Positions 55,072-64,000 of a stretch of 64,000 bases of DNA are shown in pieces (the first letter of the stretch is position 1; every line of letters starts with the position of its first letter). The position numbers and the translations under genes were made by a program. The notes beneath the pieces are model-generated. The model worked only from the letters and a program-made list of their open reading frames with translations, made no database searches and was not told the DNA's origin. This DNA is from Alteromonas sp. LOR (GTDB lineage: Bacteria > Pseudomonadota > Gammaproteobacteria > Enterobacterales > Alteromonadaceae): NCBI RefSeq assembly GCF_000753865.1, contig NZ_JQFW01000050.1, positions 62,001 to 126,000 on the forward strand, written 5' to 3'.

Positions 55072-57594
55072 ATGAAAAAAACGCCTTTAAAAACAGGCCT
55101 CTCAGCATTGTCATTAGCCCTACTTCCGCTAATGGCGTCTAGTCATGCACATGCCTCAAAAGCCGAAATTTTCGATGACAGTGTTATCGTGGTTTATAAA
55201 GAAAATGTAAGCAAAGCCCAGAAAATGCGTGCCCGTTCATCGGTGGGTGCCCGCATTAGTGATGCAAATAGAGATGAAATTGACGATCGGTTTTCAAACC
55301 TATTAAGTGGCCGCATTGCAAAATTGGAGCTACGCGGAAAGTCTGTAAAAGACGCCATTGAAATTTTGAAGAAAAATCCATCGATTAAAATTGCAGAGCC
55401 AAACTACTTATATCGAAAAGCGCTTCTTCCCAACGACCCGTCTTATGGAGACCTATGGGGTCTGAATAATACTGGACAAGCCGGTGGTACCTTTGATGTT
55501 GATATCGATGCACCTGAAGCATGGGATATCACAACGGGCGACAGTAGCGTTGTGATAGGCGTAATAGATACAGGTCTTGACTACAACCATGAAGATCTTG
55601 CTGACAATGCGTGGATGAACCCTGGAGAAATCCCCGACAACGGTATTGACGACGATGGCAATGGGTATATCGACGATGTGTACGGTATTGACTCGGTAAA
55701 TGGTGATACCGACCCAATGGATGATGACTCCCATGGTACTCACGTTGCCGGTACCATAGGTGCAGTTGGTGGCAATGGCGTTGGTGTTGTGGGTGTTAAC
55801 CACGACGTTTCAATTGCCGCATGTAAATTTTTAGGCGCAGATGGCTCTGGCTCGACAGCGGGCGCGATTGAATGTATTGACTACTTTACCGACCTAAAAG
55901 AAAACCGCGGTATTAATGTTAAAGCGACCAACAACAGTTGGGGTGGCGGTGGCTACAGTGAAGCATTAGAGACGGCAATTGAAGTGGCAGGCCAAGCGGG
56001 AATTCTTTTTGTTGCTGCAGCCGGTAACTCTGGTTCGAACAACGATAATGTAGATAACTACCCATCTAACTACGTTACTACCACTAATAGCTTGATGGCT
56101 GTTGCAAGTATTACTCGCACCGACGGAGATAGTGGTTATTCATATGGTATTGAAACGGTAGACATTGCCGCACCGGGTTCATCAATACTATCGACCATAC
56201 CGGGTAATGGTTATGCGGCCTATTCTGGCACATCCATGGCGACACCTCATGTTGCAGGTGCAGCTGCCTTAGTTTGGTCTTTGAACCCAGAACTGACTCC
56301 CTCAGAAATGAAAGAGTTGCTAATGGCAACGGGTGAGACAAGCTTGTGGGCAGATGGCCGCACGGTTTCAGGCAACCGTTTAAATGTGTTAAACGCCCTT
56401 GAAGAGGCCGACCCTACACCAGGCTTTAAGCTTGGCATTACGCCTGGCTCAGCTGAAATGGAAGCAGGTGAAAGCTATACCTTCTCTGTGGAAGTTGGCT
56501 CTATCGCAGGCTATGATGAGGAAGTACAGCTATCATTAGCCGAGGCTAGCGATATTGCCTCTCTTAGCGCAAACACTGCCATGCCTGGCGATACAGTCTC
56601 ACTTGTGGTTAACACTTCTGAAGACACTGCATGGGGTCAATACAGCTTTACCGTTAATGGCGTAAGTGGCGATATCGAAAAGTCGAAGTCGGCAAACTTA
56701 TATGTTTATCCGCAAGGCCTAAACGATTTCCCTTACGAGTATTTAGAAGAGCCAGTTCCAACGTTGCCTAACGAGGAAGATCCAGAAGACGTTGGTGTTG
56801 ACCTTGTTATCAACATTCCAGATGAATTAACCATATTTGGCATGCAGGCCTCGGTGGATATTACGCACACCTACAGTGGCGACTTGGTATTATCTCTTAC
56901 CTCACCACAAGGCACCACGACCGTACTGCGCCAAAACCAAGGTGGTGGTACAGACGATATTGTTGAGACCTATAGCTCTGATGCATTCAATGGCGAAGTA
57001 GCAACAGGTGACTGGACGCTGAATGTGCTTGATACCTTTAATGGTGACAACGGTACAGTCAATACGTGGAGCTTAGTGGTTAGCGGTATAGGCGAAGTTG
57101 GTCCAACACCACCTAACTCGGCATTCACCTTCGATGCGTCTGGTTTATCTGTAAGCTTCACCAACAATAGTAGTGACGTGAACGATGATATTGTTAGCTA
57201 CAGCTGGGACTTTGGTGATGGCGCTACATCAACAGAAGAAAACCCTAACCACGTGTATGCTGGTACAGGTGCTTATGATGTAACGCTAACGGTAACTGAC
57301 TCAGAAGGTCAAACTGACGTAGCGACAGAAACCGTAGCAGTTTCCAATAGCACTATTGTTGCAGAAGTGGATCGTGCAATGCTATCCCGCTTCGGTTCGC
57401 TTCGCGTTGACCTATCTTATAGCGGCTCAACAGCAGACACCGTTATGGTATATCGCAACGGTGAATTACTTGAAGAAGTAAGCAACACGGGTCGTTATCG
57501 CGATAGAAGTAGAGGTATGCAGCCTGGTAATTACACTTACATGGTATGTGACGAAACATCGGCCTGCTCTGCTCCTGTGACAGTAAGCCTATAA
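55072..57594 (+). CDS. Secreted subtilisin-family protease with P and PKD domains
   Basis: An 840-residue extracellular serine protease. Signal peptide to about residue 29; I9-type propeptide (DSVIVVYKENVSKAQKMRAR, up to about residue 120); S8 catalytic domain with Asp in VIGVIDTGLDYNHEDL (about 165), His in DDSHGTHVAGTIGA (about 223), oxyanion Asn in NNSWGGGG and Ser in GTSMATPHVAGAAAL (about 387). Then a beta region, a proprotein-convertase P domain (DLVINIPDELTIFGMQASVD, DLVLSLTSPQGTTTVL), a PKD domain (SYSWDFGDGATSTEENPNHV) and a C-terminal Ig-like domain. A terminator follows. Confidence 0.94.
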   Translation: MKKTPLKTGLSALSLALLPLMASSHAHASKAEIFDDSVIVVYKENVSKAQKMRARSSVGARISDANRDEIDDRFSNLLSGRIAKLELRGKSVKDAIEILKKNPSIKIAEPNYLYRKALLPNDPSYGDLWGLNNTGQAGGTFDVDIDAPEAWDITTGDSSVVIGVIDTGLDYNHEDLADNAWMNPGEIPDNGIDDDGNGYIDDVYGIDSVNGDTDPMDDDSHGTHVAGTIGAVGGNGVGVVGVNHDVSIAACKFLGADGSGSTAGAIECIDYFTDLKENRGINVKATNNSWGGGGYSEALETAIEVAGQAGILFVAAAGNSGSNNDNVDNYPSNYVTTTNSLMAVASITRTDGDSGYSYGIETVDIAAPGSSILSTIPGNGYAAYSGTSMATPHVAGAAALVWSLNPELTPSEMKELLMATGETSLWADGRTVSGNRLNVLNALEEADPTPGFKLGITPGSAEMEAGESYTFSVEVGSIAGYDEEVQLSLAEASDIASLSANTAMPGDTVSLVVNTSEDTAWGQYSFTVNGVSGDIEKSKSANLYVYPQGLNDFPYEYLEEPVPTLPNEEDPEDVGVDLVINIPDELTIFGMQASVDITHTYSGDLVLSLTSPQGTTTVLRQNQGGGTDDIVETYSSDAFNGEVATGDWTLNVLDTFNGDNGTVNTWSLVVSGIGEVGPTPPNSAFTFDASGLSVSFTNNSSDVNDDIVSYSWDFGDGATSTEENPNHVYAGTGAYDVTLTVTDSEGQTDVATETVAVSNSTIVAEVDRAMLSRFGSLRVDLSYSGSTADTVMVYRNGELLEEVSNTGRYRDRSRGMQPGNYTYMVCDETSACSAPVTVSL

Positions 57595-57639
57595 GCTAAC
57601 AAGACATTGCTGCTAAGCAGTAATGGTTAGTTAAGTAAT

Positions 57640-57669
57640 AGCCGACCTAAGGAAGGGTCGGCTTTTTTT
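57640..57669 (+). terminator. Terminator after the subtilisin gene
   Basis: AGCCGACC (57640-57647) and GGTCGGCT (57656-57663) followed by seven T residues. Confidence 0.9.
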
Positions 57670-57763
57670 ACTTTAAGCCTTCCTCATCCACGTTAAAGAA
57701 AATTGCTTATGCCAAGCTAATGCCTTACTTTTAAACCACTCGTTTGCCATTTATAGGTAATGT

Positions 57764-59299
57764 ATGCGCGGCCTTAAATACTCCTTACTATTGGTTTTTT
57801 TGTTATTCACTTTGCCATCAATCGCTGATAGTTCTCGAATGAAGACTCTCAGTGAAATCAAAAATTACACTCAAGAAAACCAACAACAAATATTGCAAGA
57901 TTTTACGTCTCTTTTAACCCTTCCCAATGTGAGTGCTAACACACAGGACATGCTGGTTAACGCCAAGTGGATAACCAACTATATTGCGCAAAGAGGGTTT
58001 ACCTCTGAAGTCGTATCGGCTGGTCGTGCACCTTATATTTTGGCAGAAAAAAGCGTGCCGGGAGCGACCAAGACTATCCTCATTTACGCCCATTTTGATG
58101 GACAGCCAGTGGAACCTGCGAACTGGGCCACACCGCCTTTTATACCTACGTTGATTGATAAGCCCATTGAACGTGGTGGTAAACCCGTTGATTGGGACGG
58201 CAAATCGCCACTAAACCCAGAATGGCGACTGGCGGCTCGCTCAGCTGGCGATGACAAAGCCCCAGTTATTGCGCTAATGGCAGCACTAGACGCTATGGAA
58301 GCCCACAACGTAGCGCCTAGCGTAAATATAAAACTTATTTTAGACGGTGAAGAAGAAGTGGGCAGTCCAACATTAGAGACTATTTTACAAGAACATGGCG
58401 ACAAGATGACTGCCGACCTCATGCTATTTTGCGACGGTCCAATGCACCCAAGCAGAAATAAGCAGTTAGTATTTGGTATGCGCGGCAGCATGACCGTAGA
58501 TATCACCACTTATGGTGCATTAAGCCCACTGCATAGCGGCCATTACGGTAATTTCTCTCCAAACCCTACCGATGGATTAATGCGCCTGCTCACCTCAATG
58601 ACCGACGAACAGGGCACTATTTTAATCGATGGCTATAACGATGAAGTGCGTCCTATCAGTGAAGTGGAGCGACAGGCAATCGCCAACATTCCTGCAGTGG
58701 ATGAGCAGCTTAAATACGACTTAGCCATTGCTGAAAGCTTGGGTAAAACAGTACGAGTAGAGGAAGGCGTGCTTAATCCAGCCATTATCGTTAAAGGACT
58801 GCAAGCCGGTGGCGTAGGTAATCAGGCGCGCAATATAATACAGTCAGAAGCCACGGCATCTATTAACATGCGATTAGCTGCAGACCAAACGCCAGCATTC
58901 TTGCGCAAGAAAATGGAAGCACACATCAAAAATCAGGGTTACACCATTGTGCATGAACCGCCTAGCGTTACATTACGCCGGGAAAACAATAAGGTGGTGA
59001 TGTTAGATTGGCGCGCTGGTGCCTACCCTGCCTTTCGCTCAAAAATAGATAGTCCACAAGCAAAAAAATTAGCAGCTATCATGAATAGTATGGACGAACA
59101 GCCAACAATCCTAACGCCAACTCTCGGCGGCAGTTTACCCATATATTTATTTGAGCAGGCGCTTGATATGCCCATTATTATTCTGCCCATCGCTAACCAT
59201 GATAATAACCAGCATGGTCGCAATGAAAACCTTCGGTTGCAGAATTTGTGGGATGCGGTAGCGATGTATGCCGCCATTTTATCGGAATATGATCGCTAA
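57764..59299 (+). CDS. Secreted M20-family metallopeptidase
   Basis: A 511-residue exported dipeptidase/carboxypeptidase-like enzyme with a signal peptide (MRGLKYSLLLVFLLFTLPSI). Zinc-site segments of M20: TILIYAHFDGQPVEP, ARSAGDDKAPVIALMAALDA, LILDGEEEVGSPTLE with catalytic Glu, LMLFCDGPMHP, and the late His in IANHDNNQHGRNENLRL. A dimerisation lid domain lies between (about residues 235-390). Substrate unknown. It follows the secreted subtilisin, which fits extracellular protein use, though a terminator separates them. Confidence 0.9.
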   Translation: MRGLKYSLLLVFLLFTLPSIADSSRMKTLSEIKNYTQENQQQILQDFTSLLTLPNVSANTQDMLVNAKWITNYIAQRGFTSEVVSAGRAPYILAEKSVPGATKTILIYAHFDGQPVEPANWATPPFIPTLIDKPIERGGKPVDWDGKSPLNPEWRLAARSAGDDKAPVIALMAALDAMEAHNVAPSVNIKLILDGEEEVGSPTLETILQEHGDKMTADLMLFCDGPMHPSRNKQLVFGMRGSMTVDITTYGALSPLHSGHYGNFSPNPTDGLMRLLTSMTDEQGTILIDGYNDEVRPISEVERQAIANIPAVDEQLKYDLAIAESLGKTVRVEEGVLNPAIIVKGLQAGGVGNQARNIIQSEATASINMRLAADQTPAFLRKKMEAHIKNQGYTIVHEPPSVTLRRENNKVVMLDWRAGAYPAFRSKIDSPQAKKLAAIMNSMDEQPTILTPTLGGSLPIYLFEQALDMPIIILPIANHDNNQHGRNENLRLQNLWDAVAMYAAILSEYDR

Positions 59300-59476
59300 G
59301 CGGGTTTGATCTGGGCAGTATTCGCTGTGCAAGTAAATACTAAAACGTGAGTAAGGGTGAAGAGAATCGCGTTTGTTAAACGCGACTCTCTCATCTAATG
59401 AGTAAGCGGGCTTTAAGCATGCCTTAATAGTGCTTTAAAGCATGCCACAACCGCACGTTTTCTATAAGGACTGTAG

Positions 59477-61021
59477 TTATCTATTACGTCCATACTGCTC
59501 GTGAGAAGACACCCAGTCAGACGAGCTTATGGCTGAGGCCAACGATATCTCTCCAGCCAGTACTACCGATGCAATGATTTCAGCGAATTTATACACGCGG
59601 TCGCGGCCATAGCAATCAAGCAGCTCTAAACACTCTCTTTGGGTACCAATACCGGTACCGCCCCCATAGGTAGCCACGATTAACGACGGTATGGTAATAG
59701 AGACATACAAGTCTCCTTCCTCGGTTAATTCTGAGTACATAATTGCCGCTGATGACTCGGACACGTTTGCCACGTCTTGCCCCGTGGCGATGAACATTGC
59801 AGTGATACCGTTTGGTGAATGCAGGCCAGTATTGTTTACGCCAGATAAGAATGAGCCTACACCCGCCACTCGTCCATGATAATCAATTTGTTTAGGGTCA
59901 ACCCGCATCACCTCTAGCAAATGCTCACGCTTAATGGTGGCCTCTGCAGTTACGCGCTTACCGCGGGTACGCATAATATTAATTTGTGACGCTTTTTTAT
60001 CGGTAGCGAAATTCGATTCCAAATAGAAATTCTCAATACCTTCATAGTGGTCCAGTATCCACCCGCAGGCAGCAAATGTGGCTCTACCCACCATGTTTTG
60101 GCCGGCTGCATCGCCCGTACGGTAGTTAAAGCGAAGGAAGGCAAATTTATTAGACAGAAAGTGGTCGATATAAGTCAGCTGAGCAATACTGGACGTGGCC
60201 TCAGCTTCTTCACGTATTTTTTCAATATTTTCCTGTACCCATTTCACAAAGTCTCTTGCACCTCGGGCATTTTCAAATATAAACACAGGCGCCCGCTGCA
60301 TGGCATCGTCAACAACGGTAGCAGTTACGCCGCCGCTCATGTTTAACAACTTCATACCTCGATTATACGATGCCACCAAGGTACCTTCTGTGGTTGCTAA
60401 AGGCACAACAAACTCACCTTTTGCGTGCTCGCCATTTATTTTTACAGGGCCTGCAATACCAATTGGCACCTGAGCTACGCCAATAAAGTGTTCGATGTTG
60501 CCTTTCAAATCATTGGGGTCGATAGAATACTTCCCTACATGATTGACCTTATTACCGGTGGCGCTTTCAAAGTATTGCTGACGAGTTTTAATAATAGACT
60601 CGCCATAATCGTCTAAATCATCTCGCGGTATATGTGCGCTGCGTTGCCCAGCTAACGTAATATTGTCCTCTACCTCAAACTTCAACTTTCCAAACGGAGA
60701 TGCAGAAAAGCAGATCCCAAGCTTTCGCTTTTCCGGGCACGCGTCTTTTTCGATATCTAAATGTAGCGTGATGGTTTGTCTAAGCGCGAAGGGCCTACCG
60801 TCAGATTGATTAAGTTCAGCTGCAGGTAAAAACGTATCGTGAGTAAGTTGAAGTGAAATTTTATCTTCTGGAATTTTCTCTCCATCCAAAGAAACCCAAT
60901 GCAGCTTTTCAATGGTTGCGTCTTTTAATCTGTTTTTAAGCGAGAACGATAACCCCGTGCTTGTTTTTGAGAGGCTGGCGCGTGTGTAGAGTTGTTTTAA
61001 TAATATGCTGGGCACAAACAT
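59477..61021 (-). CDS. Class I-type HMG-CoA reductase with novel N-terminal domain
   Basis: A 514-residue soluble enzyme of the HMG-CoA/mevalonate interconversion. Catalytic segments: NRGMKLLNMSGGVTATVVDD, GDAAGQNMVGRATFAA, NFATDKKASQIN with the catalytic Lys, KRVTAEATIKREHL with Glu, IATGQDVANVSES with Asp, and the C-terminal SSHEQYGRNR with His. The form resembles the class I (eukaryotic/archaeal) enzymes rather than bacterial class II. The first 140 residues are a beta-rich region with no membrane helices, not found in the standard domain. No other mevalonate-pathway gene is in the window. Confidence 0.88.
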   Translation of the reverse strand: MFVPSILLKQLYTRASLSKTSTGLSFSLKNRLKDATIEKLHWVSLDGEKIPEDKISLQLTHDTFLPAAELNQSDGRPFALRQTITLHLDIEKDACPEKRKLGICFSASPFGKLKFEVEDNITLAGQRSAHIPRDDLDDYGESIIKTRQQYFESATGNKVNHVGKYSIDPNDLKGNIEHFIGVAQVPIGIAGPVKINGEHAKGEFVVPLATTEGTLVASYNRGMKLLNMSGGVTATVVDDAMQRAPVFIFENARGARDFVKWVQENIEKIREEAEATSSIAQLTYIDHFLSNKFAFLRFNYRTGDAAGQNMVGRATFAACGWILDHYEGIENFYLESNFATDKKASQINIMRTRGKRVTAEATIKREHLLEVMRVDPKQIDYHGRVAGVGSFLSGVNNTGLHSPNGITAMFIATGQDVANVSESSAAIMYSELTEEGDLYVSITIPSLIVATYGGGTGIGTQRECLELLDCYGRDRVYKFAEIIASVVLAGEISLASAISSSDWVSSHEQYGRNR

Positions 61022-61545
61022 GAGACTTCCTTATTAGCGTATACGTTTTCTATTTCTTATTTATTTCATTGGCATTTGTTTTCTATTTTTTCTTTTTCAT
61101 CTTATTAGGACACTTTCTAAGCCAATGCTTAGGTTACTGCAGATCCCTGATGTTTTTATAGCACATTCTTTATACAGATCTATGACTACTTGTTATTTAA
61201 TGTAGGTCAATCTTTGCTGCTTTTTACAAATTTTCTTATCTATTTTTGCGCCACGCTTTTCAAAAATGAGCCAAACACCCATTTTTATTGACCTTCATAG
61301 CCCTGGGCTTTCGCTAAATTACACACCACTAATCAATCACCTAAAGTTTATGTGTCGTCGCAACAACGATGACTAGAAGGTATCTGGCAGCAATAAGGGA
61401 GGCGTCATGGAATGGGATGCCAGGGATAAACCGTCTGCAAGGAAGAGACAGCCAGATACCTTTTTTACCAAGGCATATTCGGTTAGCTAATCACACGGAA
61501 TAGGCCCTGTTTGATACACCTCAGCGTAGGGAAAAAGGAGCAGTA
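61022..61545. other. Intergenic region with HMG-CoA reductase promoter and structured RNA
   Basis: About 525 bases. The left part, rich in T and C, should hold the leftward promoter of the reductase gene. The RNA candidate is at 61377-61467. The last 80 bases lead to the HlyD-type gene with AAAAAGGAG before its ATG. Confidence 0.7.
61377..61467 (+). ncRNA. Structured GGA-rich RNA candidate (CsrB/RsmY-like)
   Basis: Outer arms AAGGTATCTGGC (61377-61388) and GCCAGATACCTT (61451-61462) are perfectly complementary and followed by T residues to 61466, as in an intrinsic terminator. Inside, GGCGTC/GATGCC closes a loop containing ATGGAATG, and GTCT/AGAC closes a loop containing AAGGAAG. The linkers read AATAAGGGA and CCAGGGATAA. 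GGA in loops and linkers is the pattern of CsrA-sequestering RNAs. It may be free-standing or a leader of the exporter genes. No GacA-type TGTAAG-N6-CTTACA site was found upstream. Confidence 0.55.
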
Positions 61546-62799
61546 ATGAGAAAGGGATTATTCCGAAAGGAAGCAATTGCTCATCAATCGACGGCCATTA
61601 CCGGTCGTTTATTGATGACACCAAAACCAGCTTTCATGGTTATTGCCGCAGTATTAGTCATTTGGTTAATGGTGGTTATTGTTTTTCTGATGCAAAGCAG
61701 CTACGCCAGAAAGGCCTCTGTTCAGGGGTGGTTAGAGCCCCATGGTGGTGTATACAAACTCTACGCCGACCCACGCGGAGGACAGGTAGCAGATATCTTC
61801 GTTAAAGAAGGTCAGTATGTTAAGCGCGGTGCACCGCTTTTAAGGGTGAGTTACAGCAATAAAAATGCGTTCGGGGCTCCGGTAAGCGAAAGGCTTCTAA
61901 GGGAATTAGAAGAAAAGCAAAAAAGAACACAAGAAATTATCGAGCGCTTACACACCCTTCATAGCAATGCCTTGCATAAGCTCGATGTGTCGATTACCCA
62001 TGCAAAAAATGAGCGAGTAGAACTTCAAGACATCACGAGAATAACACGCTCACAGTACGACGTTACGCTGACTCACTTTGAGAACACTCAATCCCTTTAT
62101 CACGATGGGCACGTTAGTCACATTGCTTATCAAGAACAAAATTTAAGAAAGCTCGCCAGCGAAGAGCAGCTAAAGCGTGCCCTTCAAAACCAAAATACTG
62201 CGAACAATAAGATTTCATCGCTGACTCAGGAGCGAGCATCTCTGCCCATGCAGCAGAAAAATGAACTAGCGAATTATCAAAATGCGCTCAGCGATTTGAA
62301 TCAACAGATAGTGGCTCATCACAACACTAATGAAGAAACTATTTATGCGCCTCAAGGAGGGATTGTATCGGGCCTGCATATCAAATCCGGCTACGATATA
62401 AAAAGTCATAATCTATTGCTCACTTTAGTGCCTAAATCTTCTTCCATGCAGGCCCATATGTTAATTCCCGTTCACTCAGCTGGATTTATCGACGAAGGAC
62501 AAGCACTCAACATTCGTTACGATGCGTTTCCCTATCAAAAGTTTGGTATGCAGTCGGGTCATATTCTTCGCATCTCGAAAACCTTAATCTTACCTGGCGA
62601 ATTAAACGACGCCCCGGTCATTGCAAACGAGCCTGCTTATTTGGTGACTGCCGAGCTTATTAACGAAACGCTTGTGGCCTATGGTGAACATATTCAATTA
62701 AAAGCAGGAATGACATTTTCTGCCGATATTGAGCTAAGTCAGCGCACGCTCATAGAGTGGTTGTTAGAGCCGCTTTATAGCCTTTCAGGGAGGCTATGA
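61546..62799 (+). CDS. HlyD-family membrane-fusion adaptor (bacteriocin-type export)
   Basis: A 417-residue periplasmic adaptor. One TM helix (MVIAAVLVIWLMVVIVFLMQ, about residues 27-47), a lipoyl half-domain (GGQVADIFVKEGQYVKRGAP), a long helical hairpin (residues 100-255), the second lipoyl half (IYAPQGGIVSGLHIKSGYDI) and a beta-barrel end. This matches CvaA-like partners of peptidase-containing ABC exporters, and such an exporter follows with a stop/start overlap. AAAAAGGAG precedes the ATG. Confidence 0.88.
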   Translation: MRKGLFRKEAIAHQSTAITGRLLMTPKPAFMVIAAVLVIWLMVVIVFLMQSSYARKASVQGWLEPHGGVYKLYADPRGGQVADIFVKEGQYVKRGAPLLRVSYSNKNAFGAPVSERLLRELEEKQKRTQEIIERLHTLHSNALHKLDVSITHAKNERVELQDITRITRSQYDVTLTHFENTQSLYHDGHVSHIAYQEQNLRKLASEEQLKRALQNQNTANNKISSLTQERASLPMQQKNELANYQNALSDLNQQIVAHHNTNEETIYAPQGGIVSGLHIKSGYDIKSHNLLLTLVPKSSSMQAHMLIPVHSAGFIDEGQALNIRYDAFPYQKFGMQSGHILRISKTLILPGELNDAPVIANEPAYLVTAELINETLVAYGEHIQLKAGMTFSADIELSQRTLIEWLLEPLYSLSGRL

Positions 62800-64000
62800 G
62801 CATGTTCACGCAAGCAAGGACACCACTCAATATCTCGTTTTTCCAAAAAACCAGAGTACCGCTTATTTTGCAAAGTGAAGCGGCAGAATGTGGGTTGGCC
62901 TGCATGAATATGATTGCACAGTTTTACGGTGACAAACGAGACCTCAACCATCTTCGTCAATCCATGTCAGTATCGATGCGCGGGTGCACACTACTTGATG
63001 TAATGAGTATTGGTCAACATGTTGGCCTGCAGTGCCGTGCGCTAAAAATCGAAATAGACCATTTGCGCCAGTTAACTTGCCCCGCCATTTTGCACTGGGA
63101 GATGAAACATTTCGTTGTGTTAACCCACGTTGATAATAACAGAGTCACTATCAACGACCCCGCACAGGGAAAGCGTACTTTGACGCTCAGCGAGGCCTCT
63201 AAGTCAATAACGGGCATAGCCCTTGAAGTCTCTCCTACTGACAGCTTTGCGCCAGTGAGTACCGCGCCTACGCTCACACTCAAAGACTTTTTCGTCAACG
63301 CTATTGGTTTCAAGCGCAATCTCGTTACGCTTATTGCGCTGTCCATTTTACTGCAGCTTTTTGTACTGGCCAGCCCGTACTATATGCAAACCGTAGTAGA
63401 CGATGTGCTGGTTTACAGTAATGATGCGCTTCTCAATGCGCTAGCCCTTGGCTTTGCCTTGTTGCTACTTATTGAGATATTCACTTATGTATTGCGCAAA
63501 CTACTCGTATTATCTGTGTCTATGCGCTTGCAGCTACAGCTTTCCGCATCCGTTTTTAAGCACCTTCTTTCACTACCTTTAGACTATTTTGCCAAACGCC
63601 ATGTGGGAGATGTTGTCTCTCGATTCAGCTCACTAGGACAGATAAGAGAGTTTCTAACTACTGGGGTTGTTACCGCTCTGCTCGATGGTTTATTAGCCGT
63701 TATCACACTGGTGGTCATGGCGGTGTATTCCATACAGCTTACCGCGTTAGTTGTTGGAGTAATGGCGCTGTATGTGGCCTGTCGCCTCGCCGTGCTTTCG
63801 TTTATGAAACGGTTAACAACAGAAAGAATTGGCTTAGCGGCAACGGAGCAAAGTCACTTCATTGAAAGTATGCGCGGTATTTTACCCATTCGGGTATATA
63901 ACCAAGAAGTGCAGCGCCACAGTCATTGGCAAAACAAGCTTGTTGCCACGTTAAATAAAGATATTAGTCTGGGCAAGCTGAACATTGGCAATGACGCAGT
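62796..64000 (+). CDS. C39-peptidase ABC exporter, 3' end beyond the window
   Basis: Exporter that cleaves double-glycine leaders and moves the peptide across the inner membrane. The ATG at 62796 overlaps the upstream stop (ATGA); 62802 is an alternative. About 400 codons are present. The N-terminal C39 domain has catalytic Cys in QSEAAECGLACMNMIAQFYG, His in KHFVVLTHVDNN and Asp in VTINDPAQGKRTL. TM segments follow (LVTLIALSILLQLFVLASPY, NALALGFALLLLIEIFTYVL), and the first cytoplasmic loop LDYFAKRHVGDVVSRFSSLG is typical. The ATPase domain lies off the window. No double-glycine precursor gene was recognised upstream. Confidence 0.92.
   Translation, partial: MSMFTQARTPLNISFFQKTRVPLILQSEAAECGLACMNMIAQFYGDKRDLNHLRQSMSVSMRGCTLLDVMSIGQHVGLQCRALKIEIDHLRQLTCPAILHWEMKHFVVLTHVDNNRVTINDPAQGKRTLTLSEASKSITGIALEVSPTDSFAPVSTAPTLTLKDFFVNAIGFKRNLVTLIALSILLQLFVLASPYYMQTVVDDVLVYSNDALLNALALGFALLLLIEIFTYVLRKLLVLSVSMRLQLQLSASVFKHLLSLPLDYFAKRHVGDVVSRFSSLGQIREFLTTGVVTALLDGLLAVITLVVMAVYSIQLTALVVGVMALYVACRLAVLSFMKRLTTERIGLAATEQSHFIESMRGILPIRVYNQEVQRHSHWQNKLVATLNKDISLGKLNIGNDA

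Noticed and set aside
61369-61503. 44-codon frame starting ATGACTAGAAGG
   Set aside because: No ribosome-binding site, and it runs through the stem arms and T tract of the RNA candidate, whose structure explains the sequence better.

Overview
This window reads as a chromosomal segment of a marine gammaproteobacterium of the Alteromonas type. That assignment is an inference from protein style and from gene content: a sodium-type polar flagellar MotX, a ubiE-ubiJ-ubiB block, a TonB-dependent receptor, a bacteriophytochrome kinase and a curli locus. No rRNA, tRNA, CRISPR array, integrase or insertion sequence was recognised. Both window ends cut genes: rnr on the left and a C39-peptidase ABC exporter on the right.

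Layout. 1-4.4 kb: rnr (leftward, truncated) and a PhoD-type phosphatase. 4.4-8.4 kb: a TonB-dependent receptor diverging from a small PepSY-like lipoprotein and a cytochrome b561, with a Fur-box-like palindrome between them. 8.5-15 kb: motX, a TIGR02647-like protein, ubiD, fre, an M28 peptidase and a solute-binding-like protein. 15-24 kb: a bacteriophytochrome hybrid kinase, a Bcr/CflA-type transporter, a gbsR-cydA-cydB operon for a cyanide-insensitive-type bd oxidase behind a perfect FNR box, an Lrp-type regulator and a secreted unknown. 24-31 kb: cold-shock protein, ubiE-ubiJ-ubiB, a Tag-like glycosylase and prlC. 31-36 kb: a signalling module (HTH-REC regulator, PhnD-like sensor protein, histidine kinase, REC protein with a degenerate HD-GYP domain). 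36-41.4 kb: glutathione reductase and a large propeller-amidohydrolase, flanked by inverted copies of a short repeat.

41.9-50.1 kb holds the most unusual locus. Eight tightly packed genes encode a secreted Cys-containing protein, an outer-membrane-type lipoprotein, a membrane-anchored helical/PEGA protein, a PEGA protein with a cysteine-free FGE-like domain, a 35-residue membrane peptide, a TolQ/ExbB/MotA-type channel protein, and two proteins that join an ExbD/TolR-like transmembrane Asp motif to a periplasmic von Willebrand A domain. I read it as an undescribed proton-driven envelope machine. It is followed directly by a CsgD-like regulator and a curli cluster (csgG, csgF, csgE, a long curlin with about 18 repeats, and a CsgB-like nucleator), so a surface or biofilm role is plausible but unproven.

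55-64 kb: a secreted subtilisin with P and PKD domains, an M20 peptidase, a class I HMG-CoA reductase, then a structured GGA-rich RNA candidate (CsrB/RsmY-like) just upstream of an HlyD-type adaptor and a C39 ABC exporter.

Other notable structure: a family of short ATGCCTGTC/GACAGGCAT repeats lies upstream of phoD and is also embedded in frame inside the cytochrome b561 gene, and a 263-bp MITE-like element with 31-bp terminal inverted repeats precedes the channel operon. All calls were made by reading alone; no database search or folding program was run.
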